Positions 36,066 through 50,900 are shown, counted from the stretch's first letter. The stretch: 64,000 bases of DNA from Rapana venosa (GCA_028751875.1 CM054135.1:10741131-10805130), one strand, 5' to 3'. Numbers and translations: made by a program. The notes: generated from the letters alone by a model not told the origin.

Positions 36066-38962
36066 GCTGCCTGTGTCAGCACTACTTGGCTATTGTAATG
36101 CTATGGTCTTATCAGAAGTGCTAGTCTGTCATGATACTATGGTCTGTCGTAATGCTATGGTCTTATCAGAACTGCTTGTCTGTCATGATTCTATGGTCTG
36201 CCGTAATGCGATGGTCTTATCAGAACTGCTTGTCTGTCATGATACTATGGTCTGTCGTGATACTTTGGTCTGTTGTAATGCTATGGTCTTAACAGAACTG
36301 TTAGTCTGTCATGATACTATGGTCTGTCGTAATACTATGGTTTTATCAGAACTGCTCGTCTGTCATGATTCTATGGTCTGTCGTAATGCTATGGTCTGTC
36401 GTAATGCTATGGTCTTATCAGAACTGCTTGTCTGTCATGATACTTTGGTCTGTCGTAAGGCTATGGTCTGTCGTTATGCTATGGTCTTATCAGAACTGCT
36501 CGTCTGTCATGATACTATGGTCTGTCGTAATACTATGGTCTTATCAGAACCGCTTGTCTGTCATGATTCTATGGTCTGTCGTAATGCTATGGTCTTATCA
36601 GAACCGCTTGTCTGTCATGATACTATGGTCTGTCGTAAGGCTATGGTCTTATCAGAACTGCTTGTCTGTCATGATTCTATGGTCTGTCGTAATGCTGTGG
36701 TCTTATCAGAACTGCTTGTCTGTCATGATTCTATGGTCTGTCATAATGCTATGGTCTTATCAGAACTGTTAGTCTGTCATGATTCTATAGTCTTATCAGA
36801 AGTGCTTGTCTGTCATGATACTATGGTCTTATCAGAAGTGCTTGTCTGTCATAATGCTATGGTCTGTCAATGCTATGGTTTTATCAACACTACTAGTCTC
36901 TCATAATACTATGGTCTTATCAGCACTGCTGGTCTATCATAATGTTATGGTCTTATCAGTGTGTGTGTGTGTGTGTGTGTGAGGGGGGGAAGTGAGAGAG
37001 AGTGTGTGTGTGAATGCAAGTGTGAGCACTCACATGAATTTGTATATGTAAATCTATGAAAAAGCGACATCTTTCTGAATGCTTTCCAATAAACAGAAGA
37101 ATGCTTAAGCTCCATTGCTCACATAAAAATGAATTTGTATCTACAAGTGTGTACATCGCAGTAAGGATACTGAGTAGTCATAATAAGAATTAGAAAAAAC
37201 AACAATTTTTTCTTGTTACTAACAAACCAAATGAAATCTGCAAGACCATTATTTCAAAAATAGAATATCAGCCACAAAAAAAAAGCAAACAAGCTAAGGC
37301 CTGTGCAGGACTTACAACATTCTTAAGTACACAACCCATGTTATTACATCAAAACCATCATTTTTATAATTCTCTCTGAATAACTGAAGCTTCTGGTAGA
37401 AATATTCATTTCCTTTAGTTTGTGTTTATGACGCTATTCCTGACAAATACACCATTCCAGACAAATACATCTGCTGTTTGAAAAAAAATTCAAATGCAAA
37501 AAAATAAATATTACCCAAAGAAACTCAAACTCAATTAATCTCCATAAAGATGAAATGTTACCACACTTTCCTTATCGGATTTAAAAAAGAGAACTAGCAA
37601 ATAAAACAGAGAGTCAAATAACACAGGTAAAACATACTCATGAAAGCTGAAATGAACACCCTACGGTCAATACGCTTCGATTTGTTTGGTTTTTTTTACA
37701 AGATTCAGCGCTATATTAATTCCATATATTATTATTATTATTATTAATACTCACCAAGTTGAGCTTTTTCAAAATCTCCAGTGATACATGCAAGGCAAGG
37801 CCACGATTGGACACCTGACAAGAACGCTAAACTTTAGAGTTGAAATAGGAACAGCAAGCCATACCCAAAACGAAACAACAAATACTATAGATGAGTGGTT
37901 AAGACAGTTTGACTTCAATTCCTTGGGTCCATGAGGTCGTGGGTTCGAATCTCAGCGGCATCTGATGGATTAAAGGTGGGGATTTTTATGGGTCAACTTC
38001 AAGAGCAGACCTGCCAGTGCCTTAATTCTCTTTGCATACATATACATACAGAAGATCAAATCTATGCATGTTTAAGATCCTGTCACTCATGACAGTGTTC
38101 GGGGGGTTACGGAAACACGAAAGTCGGAAAGGCGACTACCTTCACGGAGGTAAAAGTGGTCGCAAACGCGAAGTCTCGCCACTGGTGAACCTTGAAGCTC
38201 TAGCTGAGGAACGGGAACAAAACTGAAAAGAAGGGCGACAACTTCTACATGGACGCCATCACACACGACAGTGTCTGGAGATCAGTGAACAGGCAAAGCA
38301 GCAACAAAAGGAACCACGACATCCTTCGACTCGTGACATCCTTCGACTCACAACATCCTTCGATTCATGACATCCTTCGATTCAGTCCATTTACTGAATC
38401 TATTTGCTGGAGAAAATATGTTACCCTTCAAGAAAAACGTTTGTTTCTGTTTTTGTTTTCCAGCAAGAGCTTCGAAGTTCACCACTGGTGAGATTTGTGT
38501 ACGCTAACTTTCACCCATCATTAAGGTAGCTGCGTTCCGACTTCAGTTATAACGTCTTAACATGACACCAAAGTGCATGTGGTTTTTTCCCATTTTGTCA
38601 CCACTTCTACCAGCAGGAAATAGCCTGCTCTTCCTCAAGGCAGAGAGTGTCTTTTTGTCACATGTGTGCAAGATGTTTTGCCTGCACTGGTACACAGGAC
38701 CTCGGTCTACAGTCTCATAGAAAGGATTTTGGGGGGAGTGGAGCTGGCACTGACATTAACTCCAGGAGGAAGAAAATCCCCTTGAATGGGCCCTCAGAAG
38801 TGGCTCAAACCCAGGCTGTCAGATCATGCTTTAACCACAAAGTCATCCTATCCCCCAAAACCATTTTGAAATTGAGTAAAACTGCAGTCATCATTTCATT
38901 CTACGTGGCCTGTGGCCTAACAAGAACAGTTTTCCAAGCACACATGTACACACACACACACA

Positions 38963-38995
<33 letters not shown>

Positions 38996-41900
38996 GCATG
39001 CACGGTCACACGCATGCATGCACATGTACACACACACTAACCAAACATACAATAACAAACTGAGTAAAACAGACTACGGAAACGCTAGGATAAAACAACC
39101 CAGCATGCACACTGTACCTGGAGAGAGAAGCACTTCACCAGGCTGAACTTGACCAAGAGACGGCACAGTTATTGTTGTTGTTGTTCTTTGGCTAGGGCTG
39201 TGACGTTCACTAATGGTGAGATTTCACATGTGCGACCGTTTACCCACCGTGAGTTTCTTCAAATTTTGTCATAGGTCCTACCAGCCTGAAATGGCCTACT
39301 CTTCCCAAAGGCAAAACAGAATTTTAACATGTGTGGAAGATGTTCTGGGACCTCAGTTTATAGTCTCATCTGGAGGACTTTCGCAGAAGTGGAGATGTAA
39401 ACTCCAGGGGAAAATCCCCTGGAGTGGATGGATGCCTCAGTGGCAGCTCAAACCCAGGCCACCTGTCAGATCAGGAGCTCAAGGCTCTCACCACTGTGCT
39501 CTCTTGCCCCCGCTGAATTAACAAGTTCACCTATTCCCTACCCCCTTCCCTCTCCTCCATCTCCTTTAAAATGACGCTGACATGAAGGAGTACGAAAATC
39601 TTCAGTGACAACTTTTACTTACCTCCATGTCATTCTTTGTGTCGGAGAGACGTATCAAAAATTCAACACACTGCTTGTAAATCTGAAACAATACATCAAA
39701 TATGTCATCTCAAACAACCCTTTGACAAGGCAGTTGAAGGTAGAAAACTGCATGCCTCAATGATTTCACTGATATCATAAACATATCAACAGGCAGAACA
39801 GCCTGTGGCTTAGATGTGTCCACACAGTCATTACTTCTTTCTTCTTTTCTTTTCCCATATCTACATTCAGTAGCCAAGGGTAGTTCTGGGAATGACAATG
39901 ATCACATTGTGATCACACCTAATTATGGGTGTGGAGGTTTCCATGCATTCTGTAAATCCTAGCTTCATTCATCATCAATCATAATTTACTTCACTGATTC
40001 CATTGGCAGATTGCCAACAAAAATATCAAATCTTCTAACTGCCGATAAAAATATCACATCATCTAACCGATCCATTACTTCAGCTTTAGACTGTTCTCTT
40101 CTCAACTTCTCAGAAAAAACAATCCTTCAGGCACAACATACATGACCCGCCATGGATGGATGACAGTGGATTAACAAACATTACTGGAAACTTTTCGTCC
40201 ATGGCCAATTGACAGACTTGAGAAAGCTCCTGAGTGGAGTGAAAATGGATCCCAGCAGCAGTAAGAGCTTGTGTGGGGTTTCTTTACTTTTTATTTGGAT
40301 ATTATTTGTCCTTGGTTTTCTTGTCATTCAGCTCAAGACAGATACACAGACAAACTTGTTGTTGCTTTCAGTAATGGGAAAACTGTTTCAAATTCAATAC
40401 ATTAAACTTCTTTAAAAAAAAAAACCAAACCCAACCCTACAACAAACCAACCCCCTAAACAAATACACCGTTTCACACACAACTGAATCAAACAGCCAGC
40501 AGACTAGCCTCCTGAACCCATAGGCTGGGACGGTCAGGGTGAAACAATCCCAATGGGACCATCTGTCACTGCAAATGCACGTCGCAAGTGGTTTGCGTTG
40601 TCAGGTTCTACCTCACTGTTTGAGGTAGGTCCTGTTCTATCTCAAACAGATCTCTCACATCCTCCAGCCAACCAACGTTCAGTCTGAAGCTTCAGGTCAT
40701 GTTGTGTGCACCAGCATGTGTGTGCCTTGTGAATGTGACTGAAGCCTCAGGACACTCAGTGACCATCACTTTATACACCTTTCAAATGTTTCGTGTAGCA
40801 GTTCATCATTTTCACACCGACAGTCATGTTTGAACCGTACATTTGATTCAAACAGACAGCAAGGTACAAAAGGATAGTCTGTGGGCTGCTTGACACACGA
40901 TTGGATTTATCTCCACACACTGACCTTGACAAGACGATTAAAACAGGACGGCTTCAGCTTGCCCCACCACTGACCTGTCAACACAACACAGTCACTTACT
41001 TCACCATCACCACCACCTTATTCAGAGGAAACATTGCAAGAGAGATGGATGGGGGGAAGTAAGAAGGAGACTGGAGATTCATTATCTTCAGACAAGATGC
41101 AGACACCAAAAAGACAGTATTCTGAAAAAAACCATTCTGATTAAAATTTTTAAAAAGCCTTGCTATAAATATAGAGCGTGTACTGATAAAAATCTGGTCC
41201 AAGTTTTAAGATTCTAAAATCTGATGACAATTACAATGTCAGATAACAAAACAAGCAAGACATAATGTGAAAGAGGGATCATGATGAAATATTTCGATCA
41301 TTACTGTTTTGAGCTCAAACCAACTGATACAGCCAGTCCTACATGATGCACAAGTGATGCATCACTAGATGCACCAATTGCATAACTCTCTCACATATAT
41401 TATATTCCCACAAAGTTCGTTTTTGTGGCACATCAGGCTTAATATCAACAATATTCTTAGCGAAGTCAGAATAAACTAAACAAACACATTCACATACATC
41501 CACACTCAAATGAATCATCGACGGACGCTATAGTCTACAATGTTCAATTTCAATCCCATGGGTCCATGAAGTTTTGGGTTTGAATCTTGGCAGTAGCATC
41601 TGGTGAATTTAGGGTGTGGATTTTAATGATCTCCATGGTCAACTTACTGCAGACCTGCCAGTGCCTTCATTCCCTAAATGTAGACACATGCAGAAGATCA
41701 AACATGTACATTAAAGATCCCGTAATTTATATCAGTGTTTGGAGCATTACCGAAACATAAACATACCCAGCATAATCATATCATTGAAGTTGGAATGCGG
41801 CTACCTAAATGGTTTTGGGCTGGGGGTGAACCTCAGAGCTCTAGCTGAGGATAAAAAAAACAAAAACAAAACTACGTTAAACCAAACAAACACATTCCCA

Positions 41901-44900
41901 AAACATCCACACACAAAACTTTGAATGAACAGACGTAAACTCGAAGCAACACCAAACGAAATCACCCCCCCCACACTCAAACCGTCCCTCTCACCCCCCC
42001 CCCCCCCCCCCCCCCCTCCCCTGGTCTGCTGACTGACCTAGAAACTTGGTGGCCGGTTTGTCCAGGTTGAGGATGGACTGGCCGAAGGGGGTCAGCAGGG
42101 TGGCGAAGTGTTTGGGTTCGTTGAAGAGGTGACACTCGGGCAGGATGAGGAACACCCGCATCACCTCTATGTCACACGGCGCGCGTGACAACCTCACCAT
42201 CGACTCCAGACTGCTGCAGATCTGACACACAAAGTCTCCAGCTATAATATAAATTTTTTCTACAAAAAAGATCAGTTGAAAACAAAGCCCTGAACTCCTT
42301 GACATCTATTTGATAGCTATGTTTTGCTATGCACCATAGGACTCAAATGCATTGGTTTCCCCCCCCTGGAGATGCCGGGGTGCCTGTCAGTATAAATAGC
42401 ATCCCTCACCTTCTGGAAATTCTGTGCTAGTAATTCCCTCTTTTCTATCCCTCTCTTTGTTTCTGCCTTGTTCCTTTTCTTTTTGCCACCTCCTTCTTGT
42501 CTCATTTTCTACCTTCTTGGTCTATTCTCCTGTCTTTTTCCCAGAGAGACTTATAAAATAACAATTCACTTTCATGCCGAAGTCGGATGCGCTGGGCCTG
42601 ATTTGTCAGGTGCTTAACTGCAGCACAACGCATTTTTGCTCATGTGACAGCAGACCACAGTAGTTGCTGTCTGAGCATTTGACAATGAAGAAGAAAGAGA
42701 AGAAGAAGAAGAAGAAGAAGAAGAAGAAGACAGTATTACCTTCTGTTTGATGATGACGTTGGTGGCTCTCTCCACATGACTGAAGGACTCTCTCACCAAG
42801 TCCATGTCCACCCCATGGTTCTTGCTGCTGCTGGGACAGTGCTCCTCGTTCCTGCTCACACACACACACACAGGTATGCTGATCTTCTCCTTCTTCTGCT
42901 AAGACAGCAACTACTGTTGTCTGTCATATGAGCGAGAACGCGTCACAGTGCAGTCAAGTGCCTGACAAGTCAAGCTCAGCAGCATCCAACCTTGGTATGG
43001 GAGAGAATGGTTATCTTTTAAGTCTTTCTGGTAAAAAAGGCAGAAGAAAGGATCAAGCAGGTTGAAAATAGACAAGAAGGAGGTGACAGGAAGAAAAGAA
43101 ACAAAGCAGAAACAAAGAGAGGGATAGAAAAGAGGGAATTCCTAGCACAGAATTTCCAGAAAGTGGGGATGCTGTTTATACTGGCGGGCTCCCCCAGCAT
43201 CCCACAGAGGACTCATAAGTCTCAAGTCTCACTAAATCTCCACAGGATTCTGACAAATGATCCTGACCAGGTCTTTGCTCTCATTAACGACCATTCTTCA
43301 TGATTTTCTTGACTATTTTCAGCAGCTGTTAGTGACTGTCCAGATTTCCGAACCCTTACGATATGGATACTGTCAAACTGTTTGTCTCCCTCTCTCTCTC
43401 ATACAAAAACAGTACACTATCATCACAAACACACGTTCAGTAACAAGAAAAACAAAACAGATAAGGTCCATCTCCGGAGCAGACTGTGGCCCACCTACTG
43501 AATGAGGTTACCAGTTTATTGAAAGGGTTGTTAAGTATGAACTGTGACTACATACACTTTGACTGTCAAACAACACACAGTTTTAGTACAGGTAGTCCTG
43601 GCCTTTCCCCTTCGTCACTTGGCAAAGCTACCACATTTTGCTGTACACACGTACACACACAAACACATGCACACACATACATAAACAAACATACACAAAC
43701 AAACACAGACACACACACTGACCACACACACACACATACAAACACACTCATACACATACTCACTAACACCACAAATACACAACTGCATGCATGCTCTCTC
43801 ACACACACACATCCATCAAGAAAACTTACGGAAGCAGGAATGATCCATTGAGGCATGCTGCATGAGAGAAGATTTTGCAAATTTCCCTGAAATAAAAACA
43901 CACACACAAAAAACACAATTAAAAAAATATATCAGGAAAAAGCACCTCCAGCAACAGAATGCAAAACGAACACAACATAACATTCCAAATGTCTGCACAG
44001 ATACTGACTCGCCTTAATCTGATTTCGCCGTAATCTGATTTCGCCTTAAATAATTCTCCACAACAAATTCTGGTTCTGATGCTCCACTCTCAAACACAGT
44101 TTCCGTCATATCATTCATCACATCACCAATAAAATAACAGCACATACCCGTCATAAAATTTTTCACAGAAAATAATTTTTAGAAACCCACAATCATGCAT
44201 ATAAACCAAAACAAAAAAACAAAAAAACCCCACCCACTATCACAGTCCACTAAATCATTTGTTTTGTAGGTATTTTTTTGTTGTTTCGTGTTAGCATTTA
44301 AAATTTTTTTTAACTTTGCTCATGTTTAAAGTATGTTCTTTCGATCCAGAAGGACCATAGAGCCAGAGCTTATCCCGGTTTCTGTAGCGTTAAGCGAACT
44401 GATGGTTTTTCACCACCCCTGTGACAGGACGCTAGTCTGTCGCCAGATACTTCCCCAGCAGAGCTGGTACCCACTTGTACACCTGGGTGGAGTGAGGAAA
44501 ATAGGAGTAAAGTGTCTTTCCCAAGGACACAACACCGAGCCGAGCGGGATCGAACCCGCGACCTCTGGATCACGAGTTGACCGCCTAAACCACTCGACCA
44601 CGGTGCCTCCCTGCTCATGTTTAAGTGTTGTGTTTTTTAAAAAATTTATTAAATGCACGAAAAAAAAAAATCAACACACATGCTACCTTTCTCAGGCTTT
44701 TTTCTCCAATCCCTTCCCCTCCCTACTTTCACCACATCCCTCATCTAATATCACTGAGAGTGAACAGACGTTAAATTGAAGACAACAACAACAACAACAA
44801 CAGCAACCAACCCATTACCACACACGCACACACACAGAGAAAAGAGCAGGACACTCACTCAGAGAGCTCCATAGAAGGTGGGTCGGCAGACTTGAGCTGC

Positions 44901-47900
44901 TCCATGGCCGACAAGTGGTCAGAGTCCAAGGCCAAGATCTGAGAACAGGGGCTGGGAACCCGGTGATCGTACACCGCCCCACTGGCCTGGATACAACATC
45001 AACAGCAGCTCTTTGTTCATCAACAGTTCACGTCCAGAGAAAGCCCAGCTTCGTTAACGGTTCATTTCCTACAGAAAGCCACACACGCTACTGCTGCTTT
45101 CAACGGTGTTTATTTTTATTTATTTATTTATTCTTTTATATCAAGGATAATGGAATAAGCACTCATGTGCTTTTTTACATCCAGTCCCCGTGTGTATGCG
45201 GTTTTGTAAATTTTGTCATGTTTCCACCGGCACACAATGGCCTACTCTTCCGAAAAGCGGAACAGGATTTAACGTGTGCACAAGATGTTCTGCATGCGTT
45301 TGAACATGGGGCCTTGGTTTATAGTCTCATCCGAAGGAGATAGAGAGGCATAGAGAGGACAGTCTACCCTCCACGCTGGCATTCTATCAATGCTGAATGC
45401 TTCAGACTGTTACCACAATATGATTAAAATCATCTTTGTTTGATTTCTTTCTTATATCTATTTCCCATGGAGGACAGGTTGAAAAATAGTTATTGTGTAT
45501 GCTTATTCATTTTTTCCTGTCTCAACCTGTCACCCCTGTCCAAACCACTTTTTCTCAATGTCCCAACCCCCTTCTCTCTCTCCCCTGTCCCAACCCCCTT
45601 CTCCCTCTCCCCTGTCCCAACCCCCTTCTCCCTCTCCCCTGTCCCAACTCCCTTCTCCCCCTGTCCCAACTCCCTTCTCTCTCTCCCCTGTCCCATCAAC
45701 CCTTCTCCCCCTGTCCCATCAACCCTTCTCCCCCTGTCCCATCAACCCTTCTCCCCCTGTCCCATCAACCCTTCTCCCCCTGTCCCATCAACCCTTCTCC
45801 CCCTGTCCCAACTCCCCTTCTCCTCTCATCCCCTGTCCCATCAACCCTTCTCCCCCTGTCCCATCAACCCTTCTCCCCCTGTCCCAACTCCCTTCTCTCT
45901 CTCCCCTGTCCCATCAACCCTTCTCCCCCTTGGCCAACCACCCTCTCTCCCCCTGTCAAAACCACCTTCTCACTGTCCCCCCCACCCAGCCTCAATGATC
46001 CCCCGCCCTTCCTCCACCAAAGTAAAGTATTTCAGACCTGACCTGACCTGACCTGACCTGACCTGACTTGACCGGACCTGACCTCACCTCTGCCTGTCGG
46101 TAGGTCAGGAAGGAGTGGTCTCCCCCGGCAAAAATCCTCTGCACCACCAGCGGGGCGCCCTCGTTGTTCACCTGCATGGGCGTGGCCGACTTGTGGCCCC
46201 CCCCCTCCTCCCCCCCCTCCCCCCTGCAGCGGGGGGGAGGGGCCACGAAGGGGCCGTGCACCCGGCAGGGCAGGTTCCTGCTGGAGAACACCTCCTGCCC
46301 CAGCTGCCCGCTCTCCCCCAGACCAAACGAGTACAGCCGGCCCGAGTTGGGCACGTAGGCCAGCGTGTGACACCTGCCGACAACACAGTGGTGGACAGGG
46401 TCAGGGCCGGCACAGTTACTTTTACTGTTGGGAACGCCCGAGGCTGGACATGGGCAAAATGTCAAAATGGGCAAAATGTCAAAATGGGCAAACTCTCAAA
46501 ATGGGCAAACTCTCAAGAAGTCCTTCAAAAGAACGCTACGCCTCGCCCACTTTACCGCTGGGCGCCGTTTTAGGCAGGCGGAGGTGAAGTTGCTGATTTT
46601 GCGATTTTGATGGATTTATAAAACTACAGCCCGTTCTTCTACCTTGTACTGAGGTATCAAGGTATGTTTTTGTTTTTACTTTTGCTTTAAAAACGCATTA
46701 AAAAACACCCAAGCCCTTATTCTTACCACCTATTATGATGCCAAACTGGCCAATTTCTCAAGTTGTCACTTTCTGCAGTCTTCCATTTTAATTTGTGATA
46801 ACATTTCATAGAATTGTTCAATTTTCAATCTTTTAAAAAAAAAAAAAATTTTAATTGAATAGTCTTTTACTGCAGATTAACAACATGTGAACAACTTAAA
46901 ATTGACCTCCTGTGCATGTGACTCATTATGTGGTGGAGGGTCACAAATGAGGGATGTGGCGTTACAGGTGATTATGTCATGGACTTTCAACTATCACAGT
47001 GCATTCATGACATGTGATGAATCAGAATATAGATGTGAATCGTTGATACTGCAATGTTTGATTCCAAAATACTTTGCACAAAGATTATCTACCACCTTGT
47101 AATAAATAAACCAAAGATAAACTTATGTACAGTTTGCAAGTATGTGAGTATTCCCATACATTAAACAAGCAGACAACATCAAACAAAACATTCCTGCTTT
47201 CATATTCCCAATCACATCTTAAACAAGCAGACCACATCAAACAAAACATTCCTGCTTTCATATTCCCGATCACATCTTTACCTCCAAACTGTCCCAACCC
47301 TTGCCATCTTGTGTTCACATCTGAACACATTTCATGACCTTAATGTTCCAATCCATTCAAGTCACAACTGAGTTCCTCCAACTTTTTTACATAATAAAAG
47401 TAGCTAATGCCTTTAAAGCAGCATTCCAAGTAACAAACAACATGGACCCCCCCCAAAAAGTGACTGAACCTCACACTGAAACCAGGGACACTGCTGGATG
47501 ATGGAGTGAACAACCAGAAATGAGAACACACGCAGAACAGAACAAGCCATGTTCAGGGATGGGGGCGTCAGCTAAAGGGAGAACACCCACCTGCCACAGG
47601 CGATCTGTGTGACCTCGCTTCCGGACAGTTCCATGACTTGTCGCGGGACGATGACGTCTTCATTGTTGCCGTGACCCAGCTGCCCGAATGACCCCGCCCC
47701 GAAGGTGAACACTCGTCCATCCTGTGTACACATGTTTAGATGGTTTCGAAGTACACTTTCAAACCTTTTTCATTCCTTTTTTAAATATTTGTTGTTGCTG
47801 TTTTTCATGTGAAGTAGTATGTGTGTATGTGTGTGTGTCTGTGTTTTGTGTGTGTGTGTGTGGCATGCGCTGCGTGCATGCATGCATATGTGTGTGCAGA

Positions 47901-50900
47901 CTGTGTAAGAAGTGAATACCAGGAATACAACACTAACAAAAGCACAGCAATGAGGCAGCAAAAAAAAAAAAAAAAACCCAAAAAACCCCATAACAATGAA
48001 TAAATTTGGGAATGGGGGGAAAAGCAATGGGGCAGCACTAAAAATGCAAGCAAACATAAAAATCCAAAACAAACAGAATCCCCCCCCCCCAACCTTCAAA
48101 CCCAGCAGACAAAGGCGTGGACTCCTTACCAGAGTGAGGGCGGCAGTGTGGTCCTCTCCACAGGACAGATACTTGATTTTCTGACTGCGCAGGGACCGGC
48201 ACGCAGTCGGGGCATTGCGATCTGCAAACAACACATCCACATCCACCCTCACATCCCTTCTGTGTGTCAACTTTTGATGGAGGGTATTACCCAAGTACCT
48301 CCCACAGCCCTCAATTCCCATCATGTGTGCATATATACAAGCAGGAGATCAAATATGCGTTAAAGATTCTGATTTACATGTCAGCATTCGCTGGTTACAG
48401 AAACACCCAGCGTACACCCTGTACAAAAGAATGAGCTGCTCTGAAGTTGGGATGTATCAGCTCAGGCCAGTGGGCATACTCCTGCAGAGATACAGGGGGA
48501 CGGGATAGCCTAGTGGTTAGAAGATTGCGCTGCAATCTGATGACCCGGGTTCGATTCCTGTTCAAGGGGATATTTTCCCCCTTAACTTCAGTGCAGACTC
48601 CACTCTCCCCAAAAGTCCTTCAGATGAGACTATAAACCGAGGTCCCATGTGAGAACACACGCAGAGCATCTTGCGCACACGTTAAATCCTGTTCTGCTTT
48701 TTGTAAGAGTAGGCCATTGTGTGCCGGTGGGAACAGATGACAAAATTCACAAAACTGCATACACACGGGGAATGGATGGAAAAAAGCACTTAAGTGCTTA
48801 TTCCATTATCCTCGATACAAAAGAATAAAATAAATAAAATAAAAAATGAATAAATAAATGACAGCCACTGACACAAGAACCTGGAGAAGAATGTCAGTAT
48901 CTTCTGCACTCAGGCCTCCCCCCCACCCCAATGTAAATCATTCAAAGCACCATGAATATAATAATCATGCTATATGACACTTTTAAAGCGCTGAATCTTG
49001 TAAAGCAAACAAATCAAATCAAACATCCATCCCCGAAGTTGGAACGGGGCTACCTAAATGGTGAGGGGGGAGAAAACATTTGCATATGCATAAATCTCAC
49101 CATGGGTGAACCTGGGAGCTCTAGCTGAGGAACAACCACAACCACCACGGAAAAAAACAAATCCATCTCTGTGAGGAAGTGAGAAAATGTCCATGTTTTC
49201 CCATTATTTTACTTTATGCTTGGTGAACGGGCGTGGTATGCTTCTCTATTTTGTAGATATCTGCAGCTGTCTGGATTTGAGTTTTTTTTAAGCACTTTTC
49301 TTTTCATGATAAAAAACCCTGTGATTTAAAAACTTTGTTTTTAAAACCTTTTTCTTGTACATATATAAATGTGTTGAGAAGGAATACATCGGGGGAAGTT
49401 CTATTTTTACAAAACCCCTGGGATATGATGATGACAGAGAGAGAGAGGAAGCATGCGTGCATGTGTGTCTGTGTGTGTCCGTGCATGTGTGTACATGCAT
49501 GTGTGCATCTACGTGTATGTAACTGTGTCTGAGTAAAGATACACAAATCCAGAATCAGGGTTCAAACTCAGAATTCTTCATTTTTCAGCCTAGTGCACTA
49601 ACCACTGCACCACACACAGCTACCTGTCACACGATGCACTGTGATTTGCTGGTGACAGAACAGGACTGGCAGCATCAATGCTTCTTACCTTTTGTGTCTC
49701 CCAGTCCTAACTGCCCCTGGCTGAAACATACACATCATCAATCTATCATAAGCACAACAACATTCAACATAGCAATATCAATAATGAAGAACGAAACATA
49801 TACATATATCACTCTGTGACAATCACAACAATATTCAACATAACAACATCATCATGAACTATGACTGAAACATACAAATTACTGTATGATACTTTCACTG
49901 CTATATTCAACACTGATATTATCAATAATGGTGTTTGATACATTCTTACTGAAAATATACTACATAACAAATACTATTTTCAGTAAGATGACATGACCAT
50001 TAAACATATAATTATGAAATGAAGACCCTGCTTTACAAACATTTCTACTCTTTTAAATACAATCGCAGTATCACTGATCCTGACTGACACATGTCTACAA
50101 ATGAACACATAACAGCAACAGCTGATTTCAATACATTAACGATACAGCTCTCTCTCTCTTTTTTTTTCAGACTCTTCATTCAGTTACAATGATGTAAAGT
50201 ATAAAAAAAATATTAAGAACGTGTAAATTTTTAGTGTACATAAAACCCCTGCACATGCAGAACGCCACAAAGATAAGCTCTAGGACTAAAATTACATGAA
50301 TAACGCGCTTAGATATGCATGTGAATGCATGCTCATTTGCCACCCACATGCATTCATTCTTTTTAATTACGCACACACAAACACACACACATTCTCTTTT
50401 TTTTCCTTACACACATGCATGTGCTCTCACTCACACTCACACACACATATCATACAGCACTACATACATACATCACATACACACCCACACATTACAAGTG
50501 ACAAAACACAAACTTTCAATCACACACAAACATCTGCTTTTCTTCTTTTCTCCCTGTCTCCCTTCGTCTAATATCACCGATAGTGAAAAGATAGTAAAAT
50601 CTAAAGAACGAACATTACCTACCCATACTTACATGCCACCTTTTGCTACACACACACATGTATGCACCCCTATCCCCCCAACACACACACACACATAACA
50701 CACACACACCACATAGCACTACATGTATACATACAAGCACATTTACCTGCACATACTTATACACCCCCTTCTGTAACACACTGAACACACACACATACGC
50801 ACACACACACACACAACACCCCTCCCCTTCACACCCCCCCCCCCCCCCCCCCCCCCTCATCCCCCCCACACACACATTCAGACCCACCAGTTCCACGCCA

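Noticed and set aside
35869..36906. 345-codon plus-strand ORF
   Set aside because: The 54-bp minisatellite unit is a multiple of three, which keeps frames open; the start overlaps HERC4 exon 16 antisense.
45440..46051. Plus-strand ORF of 203 codons, proline/serine-rich
   Set aside because: Translation of the CCCTGTCCCATCAACCC minisatellite.
46032..46413. Other-frame minus and plus ORFs over HERC4 exon 8
   Set aside because: GC-rich exon leaves shadow frames open; only the CHTLAYVPNSGRLYSFGLG frame matches the RCC1 family and joins neighbours in phase.
48498..48575. tRNA gene
   Set aside because: A and B boxes are present but the 3' half does not close an acceptor stem, and the same sequence recurs as the head of SINE-A.
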